The notes beneath the pieces are model-generated. The model was not told where the DNA came from and made no database searches. It saw nothing but the letters and a program-made list of their open reading frames with translations. From the NCBI GenBank assembly GCA_022749755.1, contig CM040448.1, forward strand, positions 6,942,481 through 7,006,480: a stretch of DNA of 64,000 nucleotides, written 5' to 3'. Of the stretch, positions 48,723 to 62,532 are shown in pieces. A program made the translations under genes and the position numbers. Each line of letters begins with the position of its first letter. Within the stretch, counting starts at the first letter, position 1. Origin of the DNA: Azadirachta indica. Its lineage: Eukaryota > Streptophyta > Magnoliopsida > Sapindales > Meliaceae.

Positions 48723-51700
48723 GAAATGCAATGCCTATGCCTATGGGGATCAGGTGGGCTCTTCCTACTTCTACTTTAATAACTAGACCTACCGTGCATG
48801 TCCAATCGTCTTCTATTTTATTTTATTTTATTTCATTTCATTTATATATCATTAATAATAATTGCACAACAATTATTATCTGATATTAATATATATATAT
48901 ATATATATACACGAACACAAATCCACCATACTATATTTTTACGCAAATTCTTATACTATTTTATAAATTAATAATTTCTGCTCAAATTAAGCAAAATCTA
49001 TCGTGATTAAAAAAAATATATATATAAACCAATTTTACCGAAAGACTTGAATCTACTTTCTTCTCACAAAGGGAGGTAAGCACTTACCACATCATATGAG
49101 GAAAGGGCGGTCTGCGCTTACCATTTGACAAAGAGTGGATGACTTGTAATTGTATATATTAAAATAATATACCGTCAACAAATGCCCTCCAAGTTTTTGA
49201 GGGGCTGCCAGATATTCCTGGCTTGTGATAAAATGGTCAACCACCCCTTAGTCGATCGTGTGAATATTATCACTTTCGTTCCTCTACTTTATTAAAACAA
49301 TACATTGAGACATAAATACACTTTATTGACATTTTAATCCCAGTCACGTAGGATGACAACGGGACAGAGATGGGCCGAAGACTCCAATCTCCGACCCCAC
49401 TTGGCCCAACCCAGCATCCCCATCCCCATCCCCATCTCCAGCTCATCTTTTTGTTGAGCCAAAACTGGAACAGGCCAGAGATATCCCATTTTGGGTCAGG
49501 GGACTGCAAATTTGACCCGGTTTGATTTCAAAAATTAAATATCAATTTTACAATTTTAAAGATTCAAATTCAAGACTTAGAGCAAATTTAACACCTTACT
49601 TACCTCTAAACCACAATTCACAATTAAATAATGTATCTAAATAAATATATTTAACTAGAATATGTATTTAATTTAAATTATTACAAATATTCTTAAATAT
49701 ATTAAGTATGTGGGATATATATTATATATATAACTAGAATATTATTAAAAAATATTTAACTTATATATATTAGAATAAAATATTTCATAGTTTATAATAA
49801 TTTTATTATAATAAGATATCAAATATTTTGATTTACATATTTACTTTAATTTTTTTATTACCTTATATAAATAGAAAAAAATATATAAATTTAGTAGTAA
49901 ATTTTGATTTAGTTTTTAATAGACTTGATCAAAAATTAGAGAAAATATATTAAATTAATCTTAAAGTTTAATGTATCTTTACAAAAATATTTTGTTTGAT
50001 AAATAAAATATGAAATATGAAAAGAAAAATAAAATGAATTTGAATTATAAATTAATTATTTTTTTTACATCAATTTATCTTTAACGATTATTTAAAAATA
50101 AGTTTATTGCTATTATGTTTTCATAATTATTTGAAGAAACAATAAATATGTTTTAATATTACAATTTTAAAATTTTAATAAAATGAATTTGATTACAAAT
50201 ATAATTATTTTCTTTTAAAAATTAATTTTAAAAATTTTCAAAAAATGTATTTAATTTTTGCACATGATTATTATTGTTTAATAATTAATTCAATAAAGTA
50301 AATTATATATGGGCAATCATAATTATTAAATATGAATTATTTTAAATTATAAAATTATTTCATATGTATAAAATATAAAATTCTCAAAAAATAAAGTGTA
50401 CATTGGTAAAAATCCCAAGTATCACAAACAATGCTAAAAGTTAATAGAATCATAAAAGTAAAAAATCTTGTACATAATATTAACAATCATCCAAATAATT
50501 CAAATTTTTGAAAATTCTCACCTTTGATAGACATCAATTTTAAAAATATTAAATTTATTGACTTCATTACATATTTAAAATATTTAACAAAAATTAACTT
50601 TTACAATTATCAATTTTTTAATTTATTATTAAAATATATCACTAATTTTTAATTTTTCATCAAATCCCATAATTAAATAAAAATTTTATATCTCAATAAT
50701 AATAAATTTAATATGTAAAATTACCATTTCACATATCATCAAAATAATATAATGAAAATAAATATTTAATTTTTTCGTAAAATAATTTATGAAAATAAAG
50801 TAATTGCCAAAATCATCATTTTGATTGAGATAATTGATATAAATCTTATTTTTTATGATAATTTTATCATAATAAAATTTGAAATTTGATTATAATACTA
50901 TATTAAAATAAATTAATTTATTAATCTTAAATTGATTATTTTTTGACATCAATTGGTTATTTTTATTTGATCAAAACTCATTGTTTTAAATTTAATTATT
51001 AAAGTTATTCAATTTTGTAGTTCTTGATTATTTCGGCAAATTTTTTATTAAGAAAATAAATTTAAAAACTTATAAAATTGATGGGATAAAAAATTGTAAA
51101 AAATTATAAAGGGCTTAATTAACTAAATTAAAAAAAGTATAAACTTTTTAAAATGACTTAATTGACGAAAATAAAAAATATAAAATGTTTTAATATTTAT
51201 TAAATAAAAGACTCATGCATAATTAACAAGATAAAATTTATAATTTATTTTGGGGAAACGGTATGTGCTAAGAAGAGAAGCTCATCCCTATCCGTGTTTC
51301 AATTTTAAATAAGGATGGGTTTTTATTTTTATCCCTGTCTTAATCCCTACTTTAATCCAAACACTTGTCTTAATCCCAACTTAAAAGAGGAGCGGACCCC
51401 ACGAATCCTCGGCTCTGCGAGAAAAATTATCATTCTTACGATTATGATACTATCAACAATGTATTAATAGCACTATTCAGTGGATTGGATTATGTGGATA
51501 TATAACTAAATCCATATCCGATCTATCACTTAAGAAGTAAACTATTTTTTTTTTAAACCGACCTTATTTACTGTGTGATAAATTCCAATTCAACTAGACT
51601 TGATCATTTAGACAATTTCAAATTCGATCCACATAAACTAAAAACGTATAATTTTAATATTAATTATATTTTATTAACAAAGACAATAAAAAAATAATAT

Positions 51701-53020
51701 ATGATTTATTTAAACTTTCAAATAAATACACCTATGCAAGATAGATAACCCAAAAAAAAAATAAATATATAAATAATTACTAATTGGGTTTTTTTTTTAA
51801 TAAAAAATTATTTTTTAAAGTCATAAAAAATTTTTAAAAAAATAGCAAAAATAATTATAGTAAATCTATAAATATATAATTAAAACTTATAAACCTTCAC
51901 ACAATATTATTATTATAAAATTTTATTTTAACCAAAAAAAAATATGTTGTAAATAAAAAAATATTGAACATCTTAAAGACAAACCAAAAAAATGAAGTTG
52001 AGATAGAAAAAAAAGGAAAATTGAGGGAAAAAAATTTAATTGAGTGTGTATATATCCTTTATATTTTTATATACTATAGTTACAATTGTATTTACAATAA
52101 ACTAATTTTTTATTTAAAATATTGTTGTATTATTTTTATGGAATGGATAGAATTTTCACAGATTTTAGATTTTTCAATCCAATATGATCGACTAATCCAT
52201 CAAGTTTACTAAAAAACATTTTGGATCGAATTGAATTGAGCATATTGGTCAAATTGGATTAAATTCTAAACACTCCTATAAATTAAGGATTAAATTGTTA
52301 AAATTGAAAATTTTCTCTTAAGATTATGATATTGATAAAGTTTATAAATAAAATGCTATTACTAAAAAAATTTTAACTAGTTGGAGTAAAACTAAATAGT
52401 TATTTTGTAAAAAAAAAAAAAAAAAGAAAAATTGTGAGCATCCATGAAATGTAAAAAGGAAAAAAAAGAAAAGAAAAATTTTAAATGAAATAGGAATAAC
52501 AAATTATAATAGATCACCTAAATTTTGTATCATGTGTTAATAAGGTTGAAAATAAATTTTTATATCCTTATTTAATAGTTATTTTAATTTTAATTAAAAA
52601 TTTTAAAAAATTGATTAATTTTATTTATAATAAATATAAAATATATTTTTGTTTTATATTCTTTTATTATATTAATAATGTTTTTGATAACTTTTTTAAA
52701 AAAATATAATAATTATAATATATTTTTTAATAAAATATATAAAAATAAAATACTAAATATACTTTATTTAAAAGTAAAAGAATAAAATTAGGAGCATTTA
52801 CACTTTTGTTGGTTTGCCCAACTCGTTATTGGCATTTCAATTTAAATAGTTATATTTTACTTGAATTTGTTCACGGCCACACAGATTATTTCAATATTAA
52901 GATTTTAATTCCTAAGATAAAAAGACTAAATGATTACAATTAAGAAATTAATATCTTGATATATTATTTTAATTCTAGCTAGAGCGTATAATTAATTTTA
53001 TTTAATTTTATAATCGTTTA
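48723..53020. repeat. Segmental duplication, copy 1 (with an inserted element)
   Basis: It starts at GAAATGCAATGCCTATGCC and matches copy 2 (from 56,029) through GGGGATCAGGTGGGCTCTTCC, CTTTAATAACTA.ACCTACC, GGGGCTGCCAG.TATTC and GATCGTGTGAATATTATCAC. After an insertion (49,349-51,438) it resumes with ATTATGATA.TATCAA, AATGAAGTTGAGA, TTGAGTGTGTATA and GATTACAATTAAGAAATTAATATC. The two copies have drifted but are collinear. Confidence 0.85.
49349..51438. mobile_element. Non-autonomous DNA element inserted in copy 1 of the duplication
   Basis: The left end is TAGGATGACAACGGGAC; the right end, inverted, is TAAGAATGATAATTTTT, an imperfect terminal inverted repeat. GC-rich ends (a CCCCATC run at 49,418-49,436 and GAGCGGACCCCACGAATCC at about 51,391) enclose an AT-rich body. 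Copy 2 lacks the whole segment at the equivalent site (about 57,017-57,021), which sets the limits independently of the ends. A clean target duplication is no longer visible. A hAT-like origin is plausible from the TAGGGATGACAA-like end. Confidence 0.7.
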
Positions 53021-54160
53021 ATGGTATTCAACTTAATATAAATCTTTAAAAGTATTAAATTTATTGAATTGTTATATATTTAAAGTATTTAATAAAAATT
53101 AATTCTTATAAATATCAATTTTTTTATTTTTTTTAAAAAAAAATATTATTAATTTTTAATTTTTCATCAAATTTCATAACTTAAAATAAAAGTTTTTTAT
53201 ATCTTTTCAAATAGTAGTAAATTAATTTTTTTATTTACAATATAGCATTTCACATTCAAAATAATATAATGAAAATGGATATTTGTTTTTTTATCATTGA
53301 TGAGAATAAAGTAATTGGTAAAATTCATCAATTTGATTGAGATAATTGATATAAATATTATAGTTTATAACAATTTTATTAGAATAAAATATCAAAATTT
53401 GATTTACTTCAATTTTTTTATTAACCAATATAAATTAAAAATAAATAAACATGACAGTAAATTATGATTCAATTTGAATAGAATTGATAAAAAATTAAAA
53501 AAATATATTAAATTAATCTTAAAGTTTAATATTTCTTAGTTTCTTAATAATTTTGCAGAAAAATATTTTCTTTGACAAATAAAAAAAAAAATATGAAAAG
53601 AAAATAAAACCTTTGTTAATTTCTTGTTTTATAAATATCATAATTTATTCTAAAATAAATTTATTCATTAATCGTAAATTAATTTTTTTACGTCAACGGA
53701 TTATTTTTATTTTATTAAAATTTATTTTTTAAAATCTAATTATTAAAGTTATTAAATTTTTTTAAATTATTTCAACAAATTTTTTATTAAAAAAATAATT
53801 TTAAATAATTTCAAAATTAATTGAATTGGAAAACTATAAAAAATTTTGAAGGATTTAATTAATTAAATTAAAGAAGTATAAACTTTTTTAAAAAATTTGA
53901 TTGATTAAAATAAAAAATGTAAAACTTTTTTAATCATTTATTAAACCACGTAAAAAGCAAAAAAGGAACTTTGTGTGGGGGGGGAACAGGACGGGTTAGG
54001 AAAAGAAGCCGATCCTCGTACCCGGCTCCATTTTAAAATGGGGATGGACTTTCATTTCATCCTCAGCTCGGTTACCCGTTTGAATTCAAAAAATTTAACT
54101 CCCATCTCTAGTCCAAATAAGATGGACCCCCAACCCGTGAAAGAAATTATCATCCCTAAT
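53020..54160. mobile_element. Second, left-truncated member of the same element family
   Basis: From about 53,030 the body matches 50,530-51,440 (AGTATTAAATTTATTGA, ATCAAATTTCATAA, TTGATTGAGATAATTGATATAAAT, AATTTGAAGG). It ends with the same GC-rich tail (GATCCTCGTACCCGGCTCC, GGGGATGGACTTTCATTTCATCC, GACCCCCAACCCGTGA) and AAATTATCATCCCTA. The GC-rich left end is missing, so this copy is a fragment. Confidence 0.65.
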
Positions 54161-54730
54161 TACTTGCAAATCTCCCTAAATTTTAGAAATACTTTTATTT
54201 GTTGAAGTAGAACACTTGTATAAGTATAAAAAAGAATTAATTATTATTTCATTAGATTAGTCAGTTAAAATAATTAGTCCTATTAATTTTAGAAATATCT
54301 ATTAAAATCTCAATTTATTTAATAATTATTATACTTTTATACTGTATTGTTATGAATAATTATAATAGAATATTAATAACATATTAAAAATTAAATAAAA
54401 TGAAATATAAAATAAATATTATTTTATTAATAAAATAAATATAATTTATTTATTTTAGAACATATTTATAATACAATATTTATAATTGTATAATTTAAAT
54501 AAAATATATTTGTATATAGCTAAAATATAAATAAAATATATTATAAACAAATAAATAAATAAATTTAGAACATATTAATAAATATGAAAAATAATATTAT
54601 TATTTCTAATAATTGCTTAGAATTCCACAAGACACTGGCCAATTTCAATAAATAGATAAGTCATTCAAATGGCAATTTTGTGATTAATAAAAAGATCAAT
54701 TGAATTCTATGCTTAATACTACGTAAGTAA
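54161..54730. other. AT-rich intergenic DNA
   Basis: No coding signal and no structured repeat recognised. Confidence 0.5.
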
Positions 54731-55640
54731 ATCCATGAAATGGATTTTGCAATGTCTGCAACAAATACTTTATTGGGGAAAGGAATAGTTGTATATAGAG
54801 ATGTTCCGATGATTAACCAAGTGGCCGCGAGAAAATACCAGAAGCTGATTCTCTGGACAATTGGAAATAGTAAGTAAATTCTTCAACAGCTGAGCGGTGA
54901 CCCACCAGGGACTAGACTCCACCAGCAGCAGCGTCGTTTAATGAGAAAAGTATGAAATCACATCTGCCAATTTGGAGCTGGTCAAGAAGATTTCCAATTA
55001 TGCTCCGTGAAAGCAAAAAGCTGGGTGTTGCTATGGGCCTATGCTGGCCCAGTTTTAAGTGCGTTTTCAAGATCGGCAATCAAGTCATTAACACTGGGGC
55101 AATAAGTTACAATTCAAATTAACGAGTCTCATGCCCAAATCTATGGTTTGCCCAACATTCTTAATCCTAAGTCTAGTAGAAAGGGAATATAGGTTTGCCC
55201 AACATTAAAGGAAGAACCTCCAGCCTCTCAAGATTTAAAAAATAAATAAATAAATTACATTCGAGATGCCTCGATTATGAGGATTATTTGGTAATTACAT
55301 TTCCAAGGAAACCTTACATCCAAGCCACTCCTTATTTTACCAGCTTCTTTTGTATTTTTGTATTCAAATTACAAAGCAGCATAATGATGGTACATCTATA
55401 AATCAAGAAATAACCCACATGCAATATCATCATAAATATAGTTTTTCTGCTAAAGCAAGTAGAAGCTACATTGAAGGTGGCAACCTCCAAGAGGAAAACC
55501 AAACCAGCCCTTGCTAACCCCTGTTTGGGATGTTATTAGGAACCTTGGCAAGCATAACTTCACAATGAGATGGGAACAGGACTATAGAAGAGTCATGACC
55601 CACCGAGATTGACACAGTTATTGCTTTAAAAATAAAGTAA
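54731..55640. other. Less AT-rich island with no recognised gene
   Basis: Base composition is clearly richer in G and C than the surroundings. A 41-codon frame opens at 54,752 (MSATNTLLGKG...) and runs to a TAA just after AATAGTAAGTAA, which contains a consensus-like donor. No acceptor or second exon could be matched to it, and no family is recognised. It could be a decayed gene fragment, an untranslated exon or captured DNA. Confidence 0.3.
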
Positions 55641-56028
55641 TATTACAAAAGAACATTTGTTAGAAATTTAACAAAATGTTCGTGACAAATAATCAGAAAC
55701 TCAGGTTCTGAGAATGTGTATTTGTATTGGATATTTAGTTCAAATGGTTAATGAAATTGCCGTTATGTAAAAGTTGATAGAGTTGTAAGCAAAAGAAAAG
55801 AAAAAGAAAAAGAACAAAGGAAGCTTATTCCCCTGAATGTATGTGAATCGATATGCAACCTTCTCACTTCATGATATGTGTTTAAAGCACATTCATGATT
55901 TATAAGTTCTCAAGAATAATACATTAATACAAGAATATGACCAGGTACTTTTTTCCAACTAAGCAAATTTCTTCTTCCATAACATTTATGTATTAATAAA
56001 CCTCAATCATATAACAAAATTCTGTTCA

Positions 56029-58570
56029 GAAATGCAATGCCTAGGCCTACGGGGATCAGGTGGGCTCTTCCAATTTTAATAACTAAACCTACCTTGCATT
56101 CCCAATCATTTTCTATTTTATTTTATTTATACATTATTAATAATAATAGCACAACAATTGTTACCTCGTATTATAATTTATACCGAGACGAATCAGAGAT
56201 ATTATATTTTTACACATATTTTTACATTATTTTCTTACGCATTTTTTATCTTATTTTATTTAAATGTAAACACTTTCAATAATTGAGATTGAATTTAATA
56301 TGTGTATTAGTTATGGTGTATTAGTTATGTAATAATTATATATATCAAATTTAATTAGAGGTATTTAGATGCAACTGATTAATAACCAATATAAAGATAT
56401 ATGTATATAGACAAATTAATCCCCTTAATTTTATATTATTTGTAAATTATTAGATTTTATATATTTTTAACCATTCAGATCAAATTGAATTCATTTAATT
56501 AATGCATATTTAATATATGACCTATATTTATGATAGGTCTAAACATCCACCAGAGATTTAATTCTCATATCATAAATTTCTCTTTTATGAGTAAAAATTA
56601 TCCATTGCATATGTAAATCTGGGTGAATAATGTGTAATAGTATGTATTTTTTTAAAAAAATTATACAGTTACGTATACAATCTACTGGCATGTATAGTTA
56701 GACATCTATCCAAGTTAAAAATTTTGATACAATTTTAATATTGCTCGTAAAAATTTGTGTTCAATTTAGACAAAATCTATTACAAGTAACCAACTCCACC
56801 GGAAGACTTGAGCCTGATTTCTTCTTACAAATGGAGGTAACACTGTATATTTGATAATATACCATCAACAAATGCCTTCATAGGGGCTGCCAGGTATTCT
56901 TCGCTTTTGAGAAAGTCAAACTACCCTGTGTTGATCGTGTGAATATTATCACTTTTATCCCTTTTCTTTATTAAAATCATAAATGGGACATAAATACATA
57001 TTTATTGACATTTTAGTCCGAATTATGATATTATCAAAACATATAAGCAGAAGTTGATTGAATTAGTTAGATTTAACCAAATCCATATCCAATCGATTAC
57101 TTGGCGAGTAACATTTTTTTAATTTAATCCAATTCATCGTATAATAAAATTCAATTTGACCTCATCTATTTAAAAAATTTCAAATTTGATCCTATCTAAC
57201 TCGATTCAAATAAATTAAAAATATATAATTTTAATATTGATTATATTTTATTATTGAAGATTATCAAGAAAATAATGTATAATTTATTTAAACTTTCAAA
57301 AAAATATACCTATCCAAATAAATAACAAAAAATATAAATATAAATAATTATTAGTTGGATTATTTCTAATAAAAAAATTGTGTTTTTTTAAAGTGATATA
57401 AAAAAATTAAAAAAAGTAAAAATAATCACAGTAACTCTATAAAAATACATAATTAAATCTTATAAACTTCATGCAATATTGTTGTCATTTTATTTTAACG
57501 AAAAAAATGATATTGTAAATAAAAAATATTAATTATCTAAAAAACAAACCAAAAAATGAAGTTGAGAAGAAAAAGGAAGATTGAAGGGAAAAAGTCTAGT
57601 TGAGTGTGTATAATTTTTTATATATGATGCTTATAAACTAATTTTTATTTAAAATATAATTATATTATGTTTGCAAATTAGATTGGATTTTGGCGGATTA
57701 GCAAATATAAGTACATAATCCAATCCATAATCAGTGAATTTTAGATTTTTCATTGTAATTTGATCCATTAATCCATCAAATTTACTGAAAAGCATATTTA
57801 TTCAAATCGAAAGGGGAAAATTGCTTAGATTAGAATGGATTCTAAACACTTCTACATATTAGAGATTAAAATGTTAAAATTAAAAAGTTTGTCCTAAATT
57901 ATTATATTGATAAAGTTTAGAGATAAAAATATTATTACCAAAAAATTTTTTAATAAGTTGGAGTAAAACTAAATAGTTATTTTTGTAAAAAGAAAAAAAA
58001 TTTATAAGCATCCCTCGAATGCTAAAAAATAGAAAAATTTTAAATGAAACAGGAATAATAAATTATAATATATCAATAAAATTTAGTGTTATGTGTTAAT
58101 AAGATTGAAATAAATTATATTCTTATTTAATAATTATTTCAACTTTACTAAAAATTTTTTAGAAAAATAATATATACCTTTTATTTTTATTAATTTTATT
58201 TATAATAAATATAAAATCTAATGTATTTTATATTCTTTCATTTATATTAATTCTGTGTTTATAATTTCTTAAAGAAAATATAATGAGTATATTATTATTT
58301 TAAATAAAATATATAAAAATAAAATATTAAATATATTTTATTCAAAAGTAAAAGAATGAAATTAGGAGAATTTAACTTCGATTGGTTTACCTACTCACTA
58401 TTGACATTTCAATTTAAATAATAATATTTTACCTGAATTTGCTAAAATAATAAATCAATACAAATTACTTTAATATTAATATTTTAATACCTAGGATAGA
58501 AAAAGGAAATGATTACAATTAAGAAATTAATATCTCAATATATTATTTCAATTCTAGTAAGAGGGTATAT
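56029..58570. repeat. Segmental duplication, copy 2 (empty site)
   Basis: Collinear with copy 1 (48,723-53,020) but without the 2.1-kb inserted element. The junction reads TTTTAGTCCGAATTATGATATTATC. It starts sharply at GAAATGCAATGCCTAGGCC. Similarity fades after TTCTAGTAAGAGGGTATATTAG (about 58,580). Confidence 0.85.
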
Positions 58571-59026
58571 TAGTATAATTAATGTATCATATTAATGTGA
58601 TTTAATTTAAAATAATTAAATAGTTAAATCTACCATGTATAACTGATATAAAGAGTTAATAAAATCAAAAGACCATCGATCATTCCTGTAAAGTAATGAT
58701 GCAGCACCACGTTATTAACAAAAAGAAAAATTTAGGAAAAATACTAGGGAGGGGAAGCTAGCCCGAAGATTAAAAAATGCAGGAAAGAGATTGCAGTAGC
58801 TTTTCAACAGGAAACATGAACACAAATCCACCTGAAGATTGAAAAAGATAACAATGGTTGAGTGATAATTTTCTTTCCAAGATATGAAATGCCCTAAAGT
58901 AGGGGCCAAGTTCCCCAACAAGCCTTAGGTATAACAACACAAGAAACAAAGTTCTTGAAGACGAGTACAACAAAATGTCAATAGACATACTGCAGAGTAT
59001 CAGAATAGAAGATTCCCTCTTCGTGT
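58571..59026 (-). other. Probable 3' UTR and flank of the RSRC2-like gene
   Basis: Base composition changes near 58,690, which is a likely limit of the transcript. Open frames across 58,715-59,213 in other registers are shadows of the last coding exon and UTR. Confidence 0.5.
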
Positions 59027-62000
59027 TTAAAGACCTAATCCAACTGTGCGGCCATCTCTCCTTCGAAGTCCAGCGGTATACTGTTTCTCCAAATCCAGCT
59101 GAAGTTCCCTCTGCTTCTCGGCTTCGAGAAGACCACCATCTTGATTGTTGGGTTTGTGCTCCACCTTCACATCGCCCTTCACACCCTACAATTGGCCATA
59201 TGTACCAACGCAACCTCAGGCTCTAAAACAGTGTTAGTAGGTGAATAAACTTGGATTGAGAATGAGTTGAATAGGAACATGCAACAATACGTTCTTTCCA
59301 ATGATTCCATTGGACGCTACTGTAAAAAATCACATTGAAACAGAGACATGAAGACAAAAAGGGCACAAGACACAGAACAAAAGGGTAAAAATGAGATATA
59401 CCATGAGCTTGTTAAACTTCTCTTGTCGATCGCGATCGCCAAAGAGTGTGGTATCCCATCGACGACCAGACTGCAGTTGCCAACCAGCATTAAACTTAAT
59501 AATTTGAACAAAATTAGAAGAAGATGAAACTGATTGTAGATAGCATAAATGACCAGAACAAGCCGAATATAACTAGAAAACTTCTCAAAAGTACCTCTTC
59601 TGCAGTTGCGCTCTTTTTGCTTCCCCAAAGCAGCTTCTTCTTTTGGTCAGTAGACATGTATCCCCCCCCAACAAGGTTCCTATTAACTGCATTAAGGAAA
59701 AAAAACTTCAAGAGTGAGGACTTACTTGGAACTACATCTAGGATATGCTCGGGGATCAACTTGAAAAGCATCCTATACATTTATTTCAAGAGCATTTAAA
59801 GACTTCTTCTTTATTCTTTTCTAATAAAAGGGAGAGGAGTGGATGCAGCTATACAAAGAGATGATATATATATATATATATATATATGCTAACTGCACAC
59901 AATGAACCAAACAGACTACCTTATACGCTGCACTCAAACTGCCCTCATAAACCACCCATAAGATAAATCCTCAGTTTCAAAGAATGAAAAAGAAGGATGT
60001 ATCTTGGAACTTCCTTAGACATGGAGGGAAAACATAATGCCCAAAAGATGGATTGTACCCCAGAAGCAATTTACATGAAGGGATTGATTATAATACACAT
60101 ATAACAATGTCCAATAGCATACACTTTTCTTCAAGTTTTACATTGCATGTTTCAACTTTCATATTAGATGTCTCAAATCTTTCAAATTTTAAAATTTACC
60201 CTAAATTTCAAGTTTTACATTAAGAGTTTCAACTTTCATGTTGCATGTTTCAACTTTTATGTTGCAAAAAGATGGACAAAAATTACACTCAATGTATTGT
60301 AGCCAAGTCCCCCGCTGAAAAATAGTGAACCTAATTTTATATGACAGTTAATAACTACACAATACTATACACAGTATGTAAGAGTTCCCAAACAGAGAAA
60401 ACACAACTTATGTCAATTTCTGGAAATCATAAAGGAGTAACCAAATTGAATGATGTTAAAGTGCAATCGAATCATCCCTTTTGTACAATAACCATAATTC
60501 CCACTCAAAAATGTTGCATTAACCCCAGAAATATATGACTTTTACTTTCTTAATCAATCAAATATTAGAAAAACTAATATAGATATAACTCGAACACCAA
60601 ATGCCAACTACAAACTGTTCCATTGACTTAATATGAAGAAATTTTCAGAGAAAATAACTCAAATGTTCTATTGGATGAACTTTTGCATGACTCATGAGAC
60701 CCCAACCATGTTCATGATATGCTCAATAAGACTATAAGCATAGGACAAGACTGAGCAGCAATTATCAATCTCCAAATAGTAGATAGACATTTTATGCCAT
60801 CAAAAATTCAGTCAGAAATAATCAACAAGAAAACAGAAACTCCTATCCCTGGCAAGTTTAAAAATTTAACCAAGTTTCACAACAAGTCATTCAGTCATAC
60901 AGAAAAAACTATGGATGAGAATTTAAACACCTGGGACAAATAAACTCAAACCAACTGTTCAAATTTGAAGTCGAAGGAAATAAATTCACTTGGCTTCGGC
61001 ACTCATAAAATTGATAATATGCTATTAAAAATTGTAAATTGGCATCAGTCCAGGTAGTTTGGTAACAGGAGTTGGATTTACAACAGAAGATATAAAAGCA
61101 AGCACTTCACTCCTAAACAAGAGCCTAATTGTTCTGCAAACAAACAAAAGAAATAACTCCAAATCAACTGGTCTTCAGCCAAAGAAGGAAGCCCAAATTA
61201 GCCCAGAAAAATATAAATCCAACTAAAAACCCAAATGATGATGATATCATTATTATCAAACAAAGACAAAAAGAACCCAATGATATTGTAGAATTTAGAA
61301 GTAAAATAAAATGTCTGAGGATAGTTGTCAAGTAAATACATAAGTTCATATGAGGTGGTACTGGTATAAATGTACTTCATACCTAATTCAGCTGCTTTCA
61401 TTGCAGCAACTTTTGCCGCATCTAAATCATTAGCAAAAGAGTCATTGGCTTGTGCCTGTTCAAAAGCCTCATTACCAGCAATGCTTTGAGCTTGCAGTGA
61501 ACTTGAAGATGTCTTTTCAGTTGCTACAGTTGTAGATTACTTTGAAATTAATCATACAGCAATCAGATAATAATTAAATGCACATTAAAAATTGGAAGCA
61601 ACCATGCATAATAGTCATGAAACAACATAAGACAATCAAAGAGAGGTTACCATAATCTGCACCCTTGTCCCAGTTTGAAATTTTTTGTTTTTTGGTTGGA
61701 GTTTCTTGTTTGTCAGTCACAAAATCAGGTTTATCTGCTCTAGAGTATCCGTCCTTGTCCCTGGTGGTTTCACTATCATCATATCTCTTCTTTTCCTCTT
61801 TGGCAAGCTTCTGATCATCCATTTCCCTTGGATCACTCCTATAAGCTTCTTTCAAGCGGTACCCACCATAGTCCTTTCCAGAAGATTCACTACAACGACC
61901 TCTGGATTCTTCACATGTGACAGTATGATCATTTCTATAATCTCCTGAACTCCGACGATAATCTCTTTTTTCATCTCGGCCATCTCTGTCCCTCTTATGC

Positions 62001-62532
62001 CACTCTCTCTCAATCTCTTCTGAATTTGAGCTTGTGTGTCTCCTACCAGATCCAGCTCTGTCAGATGATGAATCCTTATCTTTATATTTCTGACGCTCTA
62101 GATATGATTCTCTCTCTTTATCCTTGACTCTATGCCCAGTAACATCATATCTATCACGTAATGATTTGTCTGCACTGATTAAGCAGTCTTTTGACCTAAT
62201 ATGTTCACTGTCATGTCGTGCATAATCTGAATGAGTGCTAGCCTTTGACTCTCGACCAGAACGATAGGATAACCTCTGATAGTTTCTATCTTCATCATTT
62301 ACATATTTTTCATGTCTGACATAGTCATCATGCCGTGAATAACCATGAGAACTCCTGGAGGAATGCCTATCAGAATGTCTATACGAATCACCGCCTCTAC
62401 CATGGTAACTTCGAGCAGAATCCCTGTCCAATTCCCTCTCATCATCTTTCCTTCTTTGTTGAAGTTCAGAAACTTTTGCAGGATCTTCCCTCGAAAGGAT
62501 TAGACTAGCACTATGGTCACGCTTAGGACTCT
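59027..62532 (-). CDS. RSRC2-like arginine/serine-rich protein with C-terminal SMAP domain (partial, 5' end missing)
   Basis: The recognised exons, in coding order, are 62532-61651 (882 bp), 61523-61383, 59686-59595, 59470-59402 and 59185-59027; their phases join without a break. The first is extremely rich in Arg, Ser, Asp, Glu, Tyr and His (for example SPKRDHSASL, DSYRHSDRHSSRSSHGYSRH), ending TPTKKQKISNWDKGADY. The last exons form the small-acidic-protein-like (SMAP) domain: LDAAKVAAMKAAELVNRNL, LLWGSKKS, RRWDTTLFGDRDRQEKFNKLM, GVKGDV, then QRELQLDLEKQYTAGLRRRD and GRTVGLGL before TAA. Animal RSRC2 and plant relatives (Arabidopsis At3g56720, from memory) share this tail; a nuclear role in RNA processing is inferred from composition. 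The frame enters the 882-bp exon with two bases of a split codon, so at least one upstream exon is missing, probably beyond 64,000. Confidence 0.88.
59862..59889. repeat. AT dinucleotide microsatellite in an intron of the RSRC2-like gene
   Basis: A run of AT repeats lies within the 1.7-kb intron (59,687-61,382). The rest of that intron holds no recognised gene. A T-rich block with GTTTCAACTTTCATATTAG/GTTTCAACTTTCATGTTGC repeats occurs near 60,140-60,265. Confidence 0.9.

Noticed and set aside
51964..52212. 82-codon plus-strand frame
   Set aside because: It lies inside the AT-rich segmental duplication; the equivalent stretch in copy 2 is not open, so it is not a conserved coding region.
58770..59213. 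147-codon minus-strand frame overlapping the SMAP exon
   Set aside because: Wrong register. The family-specific C-terminus (…GRTVGLGL, stop) is read in another frame of the same strand, with a proper acceptor at 59,186.
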